A stretch of 64,000 nucleotides of DNA, taken from assembly GCF_019443125.1 (NCBI RefSeq), contig NZ_JAHYXK010000003.1, positions 341,845 to 405,844 of the forward strand, given 5' to 3'. Position 1 is the stretch's first letter; each line of letters begins with the position of its first letter. Below are positions 55,980 through 64,000 of the stretch, piece after piece. Source of the DNA: Pontibacter aydingkolensis. Its GTDB lineage: Bacteria > Bacteroidota > Bacteroidia > Cytophagales > Hymenobacteraceae. A program made the translations under genes and the position numbers. The notes below the pieces were generated by a model, which had not been told where the DNA came from, ran no database searches, and was given only the letters and a program-made list of their open reading frames with translations.

Positions 55980-56684
55980 ATGAAAAAACATATACCTAAC
56001 GCCATTACATGCCTCAATTTATTTGCCGGCTGCCTGGCTTTATACTTTGCCTTTAAAGGTCAGCTGGTTTATACTGCATACTTAGTAGGCATTGCCTCTG
56101 TGCTCGATTTTCTGGATGGCATGGTTGCCCGTGTGCTGGGCGCCTATTCCGAAATTGGCAAACAACTTGACTCCCTGGCCGATATGGTTTCCTTTGGTGT
56201 AGTGCCCGGTACCATTATGTTCATACTAATACAACGCACTGCCGACACCTTTCTGGGTTTCCCGATAGAAACTGTAGCTTTCTTTGGGTTTCTGATCACG
56301 ATCTTCTCAGCGCTGCGCCTGGCCAAGTTTAATATAGACACCCGCCAGACAACCTCTTTCATTGGTTTGCCCACACCTGCCTGTACTATTTTTGTGGCAT
56401 CGCTGCCGCTTGTATTGGAGCACGGTGATCTAGCTCATTATGCCGTTATACTTAACCCATGGGTGCTGGTCATACTTACCATGCTGCTATCTTACCTGTT
56501 AGTGGCTGAACTTCCGCTGTTTGCATTAAAATTCAAAAACCTTAACTGGCAGGATAACTCTGTGCGGTTTATTTTCCTGATTCTGTCGGTTATCTTAGTG
56601 GCTCTTCTTAAGTTTACTGCTATACCACTTATTATAGTGTTGTACATCGTTTTGTCTATTATCAAAAAAACTTCGCACTCGTAA
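55980..56684 (+). CDS. pssA: CDP-diacylglycerol-serine O-phosphatidyltransferase
   Basis: Integral membrane enzyme of phospholipid synthesis that makes phosphatidylserine from CDP-diacylglycerol and serine; decarboxylation then gives phosphatidylethanolamine. The 234 residues show the CDP-alcohol phosphotransferase motif DG-xx-AR-x8-G-xxx-D-xxx-D: Asp46, Gly47, Ala50, Arg51, Gly60, Asp64 and Asp68. About six to eight hydrophobic segments run through the protein. It starts 20 bp after the MBL gene. Confidence 0.95.
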   Translation: MKKHIPNAITCLNLFAGCLALYFAFKGQLVYTAYLVGIASVLDFLDGMVARVLGAYSEIGKQLDSLADMVSFGVVPGTIMFILIQRTADTFLGFPIETVAFFGFLITIFSALRLAKFNIDTRQTTSFIGLPTPACTIFVASLPLVLEHGDLAHYAVILNPWVLVILTMLLSYLLVAELPLFALKFKNLNWQDNSVRFIFLILSVILVALLKFTAIPLIIVLYIVLSIIKKTSHS

Positions 56685-56828
56685 AATACATTTGCGGGAT
56701 TAATGTCATGTTGTGTTTGAAATTGCATGACTCACACGTTAATACAAGGTTGCCTGACTTGCACCAGACAGATTAAGAAGCGTTAAACTTCCAGAGCAAA
56801 ACCCTTCTGGAATACAATATTTTACACG

Positions 56829-56836
56829 TATATTTG
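56829..56836 (+). promoter_or_regulatory. Promoter element of porU
   Basis: TATATTTG, a perfect TAnnTTTG, 70 bases before the porU ATG at 56906, with a TCTG at 56806-56809 about 19 bases upstream that could serve as a weak -33. No gene lies in the 220-bp gap before it. Confidence 0.5.
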
Positions 56837-56905
56837 TTACTTAGCAGAGGCTTGGCATTGCTCACAAACTAAAGCACGCTTCTTTAATAAAATTACGGTT
56901 AACTA

Positions 56906-59900
56906 ATGGGGCACTTTCGACTCGTTTTTGTAAGCACGTTACTTCTTTTAGGTTTACTTACCTTTCGTACCAACGCCCAGCAAAGTATAAGTATAAACTG
57001 GCAAGGTTACGAAACTGTGCTTCCTGTCGATAACCTTCCTGACAAAGTTCCTGCATTCGAGGGAGCCACAGTAGACCCTACAGAGCGACTTCCCTACTAC
57101 CGTTTCCGGTTACCCCAGGATATAGAGAATCTAGCTCTTACGGAGGCAACTTATCAACCATTCTCTGCAGAAGACCAGAAATTGTTCGGCAAGTATAAAT
57201 TTGATTATTCTCCAGTAGTACATTTCGTTAACGGCATCGAAAATAAAACACCTGTTGCTGTGGTAACAATATTGCCCATCCGCAGGAATCCGCAAAGCAA
57301 TCAGTTAGAGAAGCTTATCTCCTTTAGCTACAAGTATAATCAGGCACAGGCAAAGGCAGCTAATGCCCGCACCAGTACTGCAAGCTTTGCCAGCAATTCC
57401 GTGCTAAGCAGCGGCAACTGGTATAAACTAGCCGTAACGGCATCAGGAGTATACAAAATAGACAGAAGCTTGCTGCAAACACTAGGTATCAGCACACAGA
57501 GCCTTGACCCCAGAACGATACAGCTTTTTGGCAACGGAGGTGGTATGCTGCCACAGCCAAACAACATCAGCCGCCCTGACGACCTTATAGAAAACCACGT
57601 TATGGCTATAGGCGAAGCTGATGGCCGCTTTGATGAGAATGACCACGTACTGTTCTATGCCCAGGGCCCGCACACCTGGGAGTATGACGAAGCACAGAAA
57701 CAGTTCAAACACAACTTTAACGTATACTCCGATACTGCTTTTTATTTTCTGAGAGTAGGTTCAACACAGGGCAAGCGCATCACTACCAGGACACAGGCAT
57801 CAGGAGCATCTCAAACAATTACCAGTTATAATGAGCGCCACTTTCATGAGCGCGACCTTAAAAACATGGTCTTCTCGGGCAGAGAATGGTATGGAGAAGA
57901 GTTCAGTTCTTTTGTTCCGTCGCATACTATCAGCCTGCCTATATCAGACATTGTACCTGGCTCTGACCTAAAGCTAACGGCCTTTTTGATGGCTAACTCC
58001 CCAACAGAGACCTCTTTTACCATCAAAGTAAACAATCAGACACTTGGCAGCCAAGCTATACCTTCACGTGGTACATACAGCTATCACCCCAACGGTACCA
58101 ATAGTATAAGAACCTATACCTTAAACCAACAGGCACTTGGAGCACCCGCAGCCCTTGAAACAAACCTTACTTTTAGCACAGGAGGCAGCTCTACCTCGTT
58201 GGGTTATCTTAATTATCTGCAGCTAAATTATGAGCGGCAACTAAAACTTAAGGGCGAGCAAACTAGTTTCAGATCGGTGGCAAGTATGGCTGCGCCAGTA
58301 AGTATATTCCGGATCGGAGGTACTTCGTCCGGCGCCATGGTATGGGATGTTACAGTTCCGTTTGCTCCTGTAATGCAGCAGGTAGATGCCGGCACCGATC
58401 TTAGTTTCAGCACCTCTACCGCCATACTTCGTGAGTTTGTAGTACTGCAAAGCAGCATCAGCAACAAACCAATTGCAGCAGGCAAGGTAAACAATCAGAA
58501 CCTTCATGCCCAGAACCAGAACGGTGATCTGGATTTTGTGATCATCACCAATCCTAGATTCCTGCAGGAGGCAAACAGGCTGGCAGAACACCGTAGAAAA
58601 CATAGCGGCATGCAGGTGCTGGTAACAACTACCACACAGGTATTTAATGAGTTCTCTTCAGGAGCGCAGGACGTAACAGCTATACGTGATTTTATGCGTA
58701 TGCTTTATAAGCGCAGCAACAAAAGTGGCCACGACCACATGTACCTGCTGCTACTGGGCGATGCTTCTTATGACTATAAAAACCGACTAAGCAACAACAC
58801 TAATTTTGTGCCTATCTATGAGTCAAGGCAATCGCTACACCCTATCTCCAGTTACTCGTCAGAGGATTATTTCGGTTTTCTGGATGATGAAGAGGGAGAA
58901 TGGATCGAATCTACGTTGGGAGATCATTTGCTGGACATAGGCATAGGAAGGTTACCTGCAAAAACAGCTGCAGAAGCAGCCACAATGGTTAACAAAATCA
59001 TCAACTACGATAGCCCGACTCACTTTGGCAAGTGGCGCAGCAGGGTAACCTTACTCGCAGACGATGGTGATTACAACGAACACCAGAACGATGCGGAGTT
59101 CCTGGCCAACTTCCTGCAGCAAAACGCCATCAACTATAACCCGAATAAAATTTACCTGGACCTTTACCGACAGGTATTTGAAGCTAACGGTCAAAGCGTT
59201 CCCGATGCCGTAGCCGCCTTAAATAAAGCTATTGAACAAGGCTCTCTAATAACAAATTACACAGGCCACGGCAACGAAGTAAGCCTGGCGTCGGAGCAAA
59301 TTGTTACTATACCCAAAATAAATAACTGGAAGAATAAAGACAGGTTAACCTTTATACTTACAGCTACCTGCGAGTTTGGCCGCTACGATGACCCTACTGG
59401 CGTATCTGGAGCAGAGACGGCACTGCTGCACCCTGACGGCGGAGCAGTAGGTCTGATTACAACTACTCGCCCTGTATACTCTAACGGTAACCGCGTGCTT
59501 AACCGCAATTTTTTCAAAAGCTTTTTCACACCCGCCCCAGGCGCAAAAACCCGTTTAGGCGATCTTGTACTAAGCACCAAAAACAATAGTATTACAGATA
59601 ATGTAAGCGGATCGAAAGGGGTGAACAACAGAAACTTTTCTTTGCTGGCAGACCCTTCGCAACAACTAGCTTCTACTGCCTTAAATACTGAAATAACTCA
59701 TATTAACAACAAGTCTGTTGCTGCCGATACACTTAGCGCCCTTGGCAAAATCAACTTGAAAGGGCGGGTGTCAACAAATGCCGGAAGTATAGCTTCCGAT
59801 TTTACCGGAGAGGTACAGGTAACTGTGTACGAAAAGCCAATTACTCTCAGAACATTCGGTGATGATGGTTCGCCACCTGTATCTATCAATGTGCGGGAAA

Positions 59901-60754
59901 ACGTGCTCTACGATGGCAAGGCTACTGTAAAGAATGGACTATATGAACTTAGCTTTATTGTACCCAAAGATATTGCTTACAACTATGGTCAGGGAAAGAT
60001 TTCGCTTTACGCCAGTAATAATGTACAAGATGCCTTGGGAGCAAATCAGTCTATTATTATAGGTGGCACCACTAAAAACGTACAGGCAGACAATACCGCT
60101 CCTACCCTGCAGCTGTACATGAACGATGAATCATTTGTGTTTGGTGGTACTACAGGTAAGGACGCAGTGCTATTGGCAAAGATCTTTGATGAAAGTGGTA
60201 TAAATACAGCTGGGCTTGGCATAGGACACGAGATAACAGCAGTGCTGGATGAGAAGCGTGACAACCTGATCTTGCTAAACGATTATTATACTTCGGAGCC
60301 AGACAGCTATCAGTCAGGCCGTATAAAGTATTCTTTCAAGGATTTAGAGCCCGGCCCGCATTCGCTTAGAATCAAAGCCTGGGACACGCATAATAATGCA
60401 GCAGAAGAATATATAGAGTTTGTTGTATCTAATGATAGCAAAATTGCGTTAGAGCATGTGCTGAATCATCCTAACCCGTTCTCTACAAAAACAACTTTTC
60501 ATTTTGACCACAACAGAGCCGGCGAAAACCTGGATATACAAATTCAGATATTTACCATATCAGGAAAATTAATAAAGACTCTTGAAACCACAAGCCATGC
60601 GAGTAAGTCACATTTCTCAGAATTATCATGGGATGGAAAAGATGAATACAATGATATACTGGGTAAAGGCGTTTATATTTATAAAGTGAATGTAAGATCG
60701 CAGCAAGATGGCTCAAAAACATCTAAATTTGAAAAGCTTGTAATTTTAAACTAA
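56906..60754 (+). CDS. porU: PorU, type IX secretion system sortase (C25 gingipain-like)
   Basis: 1282 residues. A signal peptide is cut before QQSISIN (residue 25). The C25 gingipain-like catalytic domain is seen near 560-950 with the His in YTGHGNE (His788) and the nucleophilic Cys in TATCEFGRYDDP (Cys822). This is the sortase that removes the C-terminal sorting domain of type IX cargo and attaches the protein to an A-LPS-type anchor. PorU itself carries a C-terminal sorting-like domain (NHPNPFSTKTTFHF ... GVYIYKVN). porV follows after 51 bp, as in other Bacteroidota. The cargo gene at 42736 is a likely substrate. Confidence 0.96.
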   Translation: MGHFRLVFVSTLLLLGLLTFRTNAQQSISINWQGYETVLPVDNLPDKVPAFEGATVDPTERLPYYRFRLPQDIENLALTEATYQPFSAEDQKLFGKYKFDYSPVVHFVNGIENKTPVAVVTILPIRRNPQSNQLEKLISFSYKYNQAQAKAANARTSTASFASNSVLSSGNWYKLAVTASGVYKIDRSLLQTLGISTQSLDPRTIQLFGNGGGMLPQPNNISRPDDLIENHVMAIGEADGRFDENDHVLFYAQGPHTWEYDEAQKQFKHNFNVYSDTAFYFLRVGSTQGKRITTRTQASGASQTITSYNERHFHERDLKNMVFSGREWYGEEFSSFVPSHTISLPISDIVPGSDLKLTAFLMANSPTETSFTIKVNNQTLGSQAIPSRGTYSYHPNGTNSIRTYTLNQQALGAPAALETNLTFSTGGSSTSLGYLNYLQLNYERQLKLKGEQTSFRSVASMAAPVSIFRIGGTSSGAMVWDVTVPFAPVMQQVDAGTDLSFSTSTAILREFVVLQSSISNKPIAAGKVNNQNLHAQNQNGDLDFVIITNPRFLQEANRLAEHRRKHSGMQVLVTTTTQVFNEFSSGAQDVTAIRDFMRMLYKRSNKSGHDHMYLLLLGDASYDYKNRLSNNTNFVPIYESRQSLHPISSYSSEDYFGFLDDEEGEWIESTLGDHLLDIGIGRLPAKTAAEAATMVNKIINYDSPTHFGKWRSRVTLLADDGDYNEHQNDAEFLANFLQQNAINYNPNKIYLDLYRQVFEANGQSVPDAVAALNKAIEQGSLITNYTGHGNEVSLASEQIVTIPKINNWKNKDRLTFILTATCEFGRYDDPTGVSGAETALLHPDGGAVGLITTTRPVYSNGNRVLNRNFFKSFFTPAPGAKTRLGDLVLSTKNNSITDNVSGSKGVNNRNFSLLADPSQQLASTALNTEITHINNKSVAADTLSALGKINLKGRVSTNAGSIASDFTGEVQVTVYEKPITLRTFGDDGSPPVSINVRENVLYDGKATVKNGLYELSFIVPKDIAYNYGQGKISLYASNNVQDALGANQSIIIGGTTKNVQADNTAPTLQLYMNDESFVFGGTTGKDAVLLAKIFDESGINTAGLGIGHEITAVLDEKRDNLILLNDYYTSEPDSYQSGRIKYSFKDLEPGPHSLRIKAWDTHNNAAEEYIEFVVSNDSKIALEHVLNHPNPFSTKTTFHFDHNRAGENLDIQIQIFTISGKLIKTLETTSHASKSHFSELSWDGKDEYNDILGKGVYIYKVNVRSQQDGSKTSKFEKLVILN

Positions 60755-60772
60755 ATAGTAACTCAATATTTC

Positions 60773-60780
60773 TATATTTG
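60773..60780 (+). promoter_or_regulatory. Candidate -7 promoter element for porV
   Basis: TATATTTG, a perfect TAnnTTTG, 26 bases before the porV ATG. It would allow porV to be made apart from porU. No convincing -33 element. Confidence 0.45.
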
Positions 60781-60805
60781 ATATAGCGTTATCAACAAAC
60801 AACCT

Positions 60806-61921
60806 ATGTATAAAAGAAGTACTTTAATAAAAGCTTTTGCATTCGTATTAGCGTTTGCTTCGGCTCCTTTTGCTTTCGCACAGTCTACGGTTGGTAGCAA
60901 TGCAGTAACAACTGCAGTTCCTATCTTAACAGTTGCACCTGATGCACGATCTGCCGCACTCGGAGATGCCGGTGTGGCAATCAGTCCGGATGCCAACGCA
61001 CCATTCTGGAACCCTGCAAAACTAGGTTTTGTGCAGAATGATCTGGCTGTAAGCTTTTCGTACTCACCATGGCTTCGCAATATAGTAGACGATATGTCGC
61101 TTAGTTATCTTTCAGGTTACAAAAAGCTAAATGAAACGTCTGCCTTATCCTTCTCACTTTTATACTTTGATCTGGGAGAGATACAGTTTATAGACGAGCA
61201 GCGCAATCCGATCCAGGATTACAATCCTAAAGAATATACTATATCTGTAGCGTATGGCCAGGCTCTAAGCGAAAACTTTAGCCTTGGTATCGGAGCACGC
61301 TTTATTCATTCAAACTTGGCTGGTAATGTAAACGTTGGCGGCTCTACTCAATCCTTTGAATCTGAACCAGGCAATACTGCAGCTGTAGACGTAGGCGTAT
61401 ACTATAACAAAGACTTGGGCCAGAAAATTAATCTAGGTTTAGGTGCAAACATCTCAAACATCGGTGGTAAAATATCTTATACTACTAAAGATGAGAAAGA
61501 CTTCCTTCCTACTAACCTGAAACTAGGTACAGCAGTTACCTATAACCTGGATGCTTATAATAAGCTAACCTTACTGCTAGATGCAAACAAATTGCTGGTA
61601 CCTTCACCAGGAGCGGACAGCACACAAACTGTACTGAGCGGAATTTTCACTTCATTTGGTGATGCGGAGGGCGGCTTTAGTGAAGAGTTGCAGGAAGTTA
61701 ATCTGTCAACAGGTGTTGAATACTGGTACAATGAGTTATTTGCTGCCAGAGTAGGTTATTTTTATGAGCACCCTGAGAAAGGCGGCAGAAAATACTTCTC
61801 GCTTGGTCTGGGCCTGCGTTACCAGAAATTCGGTATAGATGCTGCTTATCTTATACCTAACGATCAAAACAACCCGTTGGCACAAACCCTTCGCTTCAGC
61901 ATTGCGTTGAACTTAGAATAA
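60806..61921 (+). CDS. porV: PorV (LptO), type IX secretion outer-membrane protein
   Basis: 371 residues: signal peptide cut before QSTVGSN, then a FadL-like beta-barrel with the PorV signature AVPILTVAPDARSAALGDAGVAISPDANAPFWNPA early in the mature protein. PorV binds type IX cargo after it leaves SprA and carries it to PorU for sorting. The C-terminal strand ends in FSIALNLE. Its position directly after porU, and an M16-like gene following by 17 bp, fit a secretion cluster. Confidence 0.96.
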   Translation: MYKRSTLIKAFAFVLAFASAPFAFAQSTVGSNAVTTAVPILTVAPDARSAALGDAGVAISPDANAPFWNPAKLGFVQNDLAVSFSYSPWLRNIVDDMSLSYLSGYKKLNETSALSFSLLYFDLGEIQFIDEQRNPIQDYNPKEYTISVAYGQALSENFSLGIGARFIHSNLAGNVNVGGSTQSFESEPGNTAAVDVGVYYNKDLGQKINLGLGANISNIGGKISYTTKDEKDFLPTNLKLGTAVTYNLDAYNKLTLLLDANKLLVPSPGADSTQTVLSGIFTSFGDAEGGFSEELQEVNLSTGVEYWYNELFAARVGYFYEHPEKGGRKYFSLGLGLRYQKFGIDAAYLIPNDQNNPLAQTLRFSIALNLE

Positions 61922-61938
61922 CAGAATTAAAAAGAAGA

Positions 61939-63225
61939 ATGCTTGATAGAACAAAAGCTCCTGAAATACACGAAATAGATGCAGTGACTCTGCAGATTGC
62001 GGAAGTAACACATTTAGATAACGGAGCAAAATTACATAGTATCATAAGCGAAACCCAGCCTGTAATCAGGCTGGATTTTGTTTTTAAAGCCGGTAAATGG
62101 TACGAACAAGAGAATGGAGTATCAGACTTGAGTTCTAAGATGCTACTGGAAAGTACAATTAATTTAACTGCTAAACAGATCGCTGAGAAAGTAGCGTTCT
62201 TTGGTGCATCATTGGATGTAAACCATGGGTACGACAGAACAGAGATAACGCTTTATTGCTTGTCGAAATATGTAGAGGAGTTACTTCCTATTGTACTAGA
62301 TGTGTTGGAGAACCCATCGTTCCCTGAGAATGAATTTAACCTCCTAAAGCAACGGTCTCAGCAAAACCTTAAAGTACAAAGGCAGAAGAACAGTTATCTT
62401 GCTACGCATGCTTTTACGAAACAGATATACGGTGCAGAACATCCTTATATTTTCGGCTATGATGAGCAGGGTTTAGACAAAATTGATCTCTTAAAAACTA
62501 AAGAATTCTATCAACAGAATTTCCTGACACAGGAGCTGGAAGTATTTGCTTGTGGGGCCATAGATACTTTACTGCATCAGCATCTAACAGAAAGTATAAG
62601 TAAACTTAAACTGGAGCAGGCAGATAAAGCAAATAGAGAATCTCTATATGTTCCATTAGCGTCACAGGCTAAAACGGAGCTAGTAGAAATGCCAGAGAGC
62701 CTGCAATCTTCTATAAGACTAGGAAAACAATTCCCTTTAATGAATAGTGAAGATTATCACAAGCTATTAGTGATGAACGAGCTATTAGGAGGATATTTCG
62801 GATCTAGGTTGATGAAGAACATCAGGGAGGATAAAGGCTATACCTATGGTATATATTCCGCTATATCTCCCAAAGAGCACGATACCTTGTTCTTTATTGG
62901 AACAGATGTTAAAAGCTCAGTAACGGAAGACACCATTAATGAGATTAAAAAAGAACTAGCTCTGCTAAGAAACAAAGAAGTCCCGGAGGATGAGTTAGCT
63001 ACAGTTAAGAACTACATGCTGGGCAAGTTTCTAAATGATATTACAACAATTTTTGAGCAATGCGACAGATATAAAAGAATTGTACTTTATGATTTGCCAC
63101 AAAACTTTTACAATAATTATATCACAACAATAAGAACGATCACAGCACCAGAAATTCATGCTCTTGCTCAACAGTATTTGCAGGAGAATGATCTTCATAT
63201 TGCTGTTGCCGGAAAGTATAGTTAA
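61939..63225 (+). CDS. M16-family (pitrilysin-like) protein lacking the HXXEH zinc motif
   Basis: 428 residues with the two-domain M16 fold. The HXXEH zinc-binding motif expected near residues 60-70 is absent (GVSDLSSKMLLEST stands there), while the conserved GSRLMKNIREDKGYTYGIYS segment near 285 is intact. This combination is that of the non-catalytic partner in heterodimeric M16 enzymes. No catalytic M16 partner is encoded in the window; it may be elsewhere. It has no signal peptide that I can see. A pairing function with porU/porV is not known. Confidence 0.85.
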   Translation: MLDRTKAPEIHEIDAVTLQIAEVTHLDNGAKLHSIISETQPVIRLDFVFKAGKWYEQENGVSDLSSKMLLESTINLTAKQIAEKVAFFGASLDVNHGYDRTEITLYCLSKYVEELLPIVLDVLENPSFPENEFNLLKQRSQQNLKVQRQKNSYLATHAFTKQIYGAEHPYIFGYDEQGLDKIDLLKTKEFYQQNFLTQELEVFACGAIDTLLHQHLTESISKLKLEQADKANRESLYVPLASQAKTELVEMPESLQSSIRLGKQFPLMNSEDYHKLLVMNELLGGYFGSRLMKNIREDKGYTYGIYSAISPKEHDTLFFIGTDVKSSVTEDTINEIKKELALLRNKEVPEDELATVKNYMLGKFLNDITTIFEQCDRYKRIVLYDLPQNFYNNYITTIRTITAPEIHALAQQYLQENDLHIAVAGKYS

Positions 63226-63261
63226 TTACCACTATAACTAAAATCAAGAGGGGGGTTGTCC

Positions 63262-63281
63262 AAAAGGGTAGCCCCTTTTTT
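63262..63281 (+). terminator. Terminator after the M16-like gene
   Basis: AAAAGGG (63262-63268) pairs with CCCTTTT (63273-63279) around a 4-base loop, followed by T-rich sequence. A longer alternative stem with the GGGGG at 63251-63255 is possible. Confidence 0.6.
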
Positions 63282-63361
63282 GTTTATTAGCCTTTTGCTA
63301 TTTTAGCAGTAATGAGAAGGCGCAATGTTGATTTAAAGGAACAGCCAGGCCATCGGTAGAC

Positions 63362-63830
63362 ATGTTTCCCCAGAGCATCGGGGGCCGCATCACGGAGGGA
63401 CGCCGGAAAGAAATAGACGCCCAGCGGCTCAACTAGGAGATCAGGCAGCTCAACCAGCGGGTCAAGGAGCTGGACACAAAAAGCCCGTAAGCAGGTAGAG
63501 AAACAGAGCATCTGCCGCGGCAAAAGTACGAGGAGGAGTTAGAGAAGCTTGGTGACAATAACAGCAAAACTGACAAGAACGCTACCCTTATGATAATGAA
63601 GGAGGACCACATAAAGAACGGGAAGTTGAAGCAGGCCTACAACGTACAAATCAGCTAGGGGAACCAGCTCATTCACCAATTTTCCCATGTACCGCAGGGC
63701 CGGCGACACGGCCACGCTGATCCTCCACCTGGAGCAGTTACAGGTACATTAAAAGAGCAGTCCAAAGAAGTTGTGACCGATCAGAATACAGCTGGCTTGA
63801 AGAGCACTAGGTAACCCGAAGAACACAACA
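63362..63830 (+). pseudogene. Decayed IS1182-family transposase fragment
   Basis: Read on the plus strand, the frame from 63362 gives MFPQSIGGRITEGRRKEID, then two in-frame stops, then [20 protein letters not shown] and [19 protein letters not shown]; after another stop and frameshifts, pieces RPGDTATLILHLEQ and SEYSWLEEH are recognisable. This order matches the C-terminal half of IS1182-type transposases. The gene is truncated at its 5' end and has several stops and frameshifts, so it is dead. No inverted repeats or target duplications were found. Confidence 0.75.
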
Positions 63831-63881
63831 TTTTTCAGCAGTTAGTATTGGCTTAAGGCTACTTCTTCTTTGTTACGGGTC

Positions 63882-63923
63882 AAAAAAAAACCGGGGCAGC
63901 GTCCTTATGGGATGCTGCCCCGG
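63882..63923 (-). terminator. Terminator of the rRNA operon
   Basis: CCGGGGCAGC (63891-63900) pairs exactly with its complement at 63914-63923; on the minus strand it is followed by nine T (63882-63890). It lies directly behind the 5S rRNA. Confidence 0.9.
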
Positions 63924-63930
63924 TGTTGGG

Positions 63931-64000
63931 GTTGGCGGCCACCTACTCTCCCGGGTGTGACCCCAGTACCATCGGCGCGTCCGGGCTTAACTTCTCTGTT
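63931..64000 (-). rRNA. rrf: 5S ribosomal RNA, 3' part (partial)
   Basis: The minus strand reads AACAGAGAAGTTAAGCCCGG, then continues through a GATGGTACTGGG and GGGAGAGTAGGT block to a CCGCCAAC end, which is the conserved 3' two-thirds of bacterial 5S rRNA. The 5' end lies beyond the window; 23S and 16S are expected further to the right. The 3' boundary (about 63931) is set by the end of conserved pairing and the adjacent terminator. Confidence 0.95.

Noticed and set aside
1..64000. CRISPR arrays, tRNA genes, prophage or integrative element
   Set aside because: I looked for regular direct repeats, cloverleaf-like segments, integrases and phage structural genes and saw none. The only mobile-element trace is the IS1182 fragment.

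Overview
This is bacterial chromosomal DNA from a member of the Bacteroidota, most likely order Cytophagales and near Pontibacter or Hymenobacter (Hymenobacteraceae); the genus is inferred. Three things support it: core parts of the type IX secretion system (sprA, porU, porV) and a cargo protein with a type A C-terminal sorting domain; promoters of the Bacteroidota kind (TAnnTTTG at -7); and many lipoproteins and signal peptides of Bacteroidota style. The window is dense, mostly core genes. It holds no complete mobile element, no CRISPR array and no tRNA that I can see. The last 70 bases are the 3' end of a 5S rRNA on the minus strand, so an rRNA operon lies just beyond the right edge.

Layout. 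0-10.7 kb is mostly minus strand: accD, a class I aldolase (fbaB), two adjacent secreted amidohydrolase paralogs (one apparently catalytically dead), a lipoprotein on the plus strand, an 800-bp gene-free stretch of palindromic repeats, a glutaminyl-cyclase-like lipoprotein overlapping cysS, and a membrane-anchored endonuclease/exonuclease/phosphatase-fold protein. 10.8-15.9 kb is the translation/transcription operon rimP-nusA-infB. 15.9-17.9 kb (minus) holds a small basic secreted protein, a DUF3078 protein and mscL. 18.0-25.8 kb (plus) runs echA-like, flippase, dut, nucleotidyltransferase, a TPR protein, a DUF4292 lipoprotein and an EnvC-like protein. 25.8-26.6 kb is AT-rich and gene-free, with two candidate RNA structures. 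26.6-30.1 kb is tatA-tatA-gatA-mltD; 30.3-40.4 kb is maeB-ruvA-sprA; then gcvH, a VanZ-like protein, a secreted M28 peptidase and a secreted subtilase-like protein with a sorting domain.

45.5-55.2 kb is minus strand: two tandem HEXGHXXGXXH lipoprotein metalloproteases, yicC, a decayed TauE/SafE permease gene, a serine hydrolase, a large propeller plus outer-membrane-barrel protein, and a FAD oxidoreductase. 55.3-63.2 kb is plus strand: an MBL-fold hydrolase, pssA, porU, porV and an M16-like protein without its zinc motif. A broken IS1182-type transposase separates this from the rRNA operon.

How the genes fit together. SprA (translocon), PorV (shuttle) and PorU (sortase) act on cargo such as the subtilase-like protein. 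Eleven of thirteen non-lipoprotein signal peptides here are followed by glutamine at the predicted +1 position, and a glutaminyl-cyclase-like gene lies in the same window, which fits the known Bacteroidota rule of N-terminal pyroglutamate on exported proteins. Several exported or processing proteins have lost catalytic residues (amidohydrolase, gluzincin, M16, LytM). Across the whole window the hexamer AGTATA/TATACT is strongly over-represented in genes, in gaps, on both strands and in all reading frames; I found no named feature that explains it.
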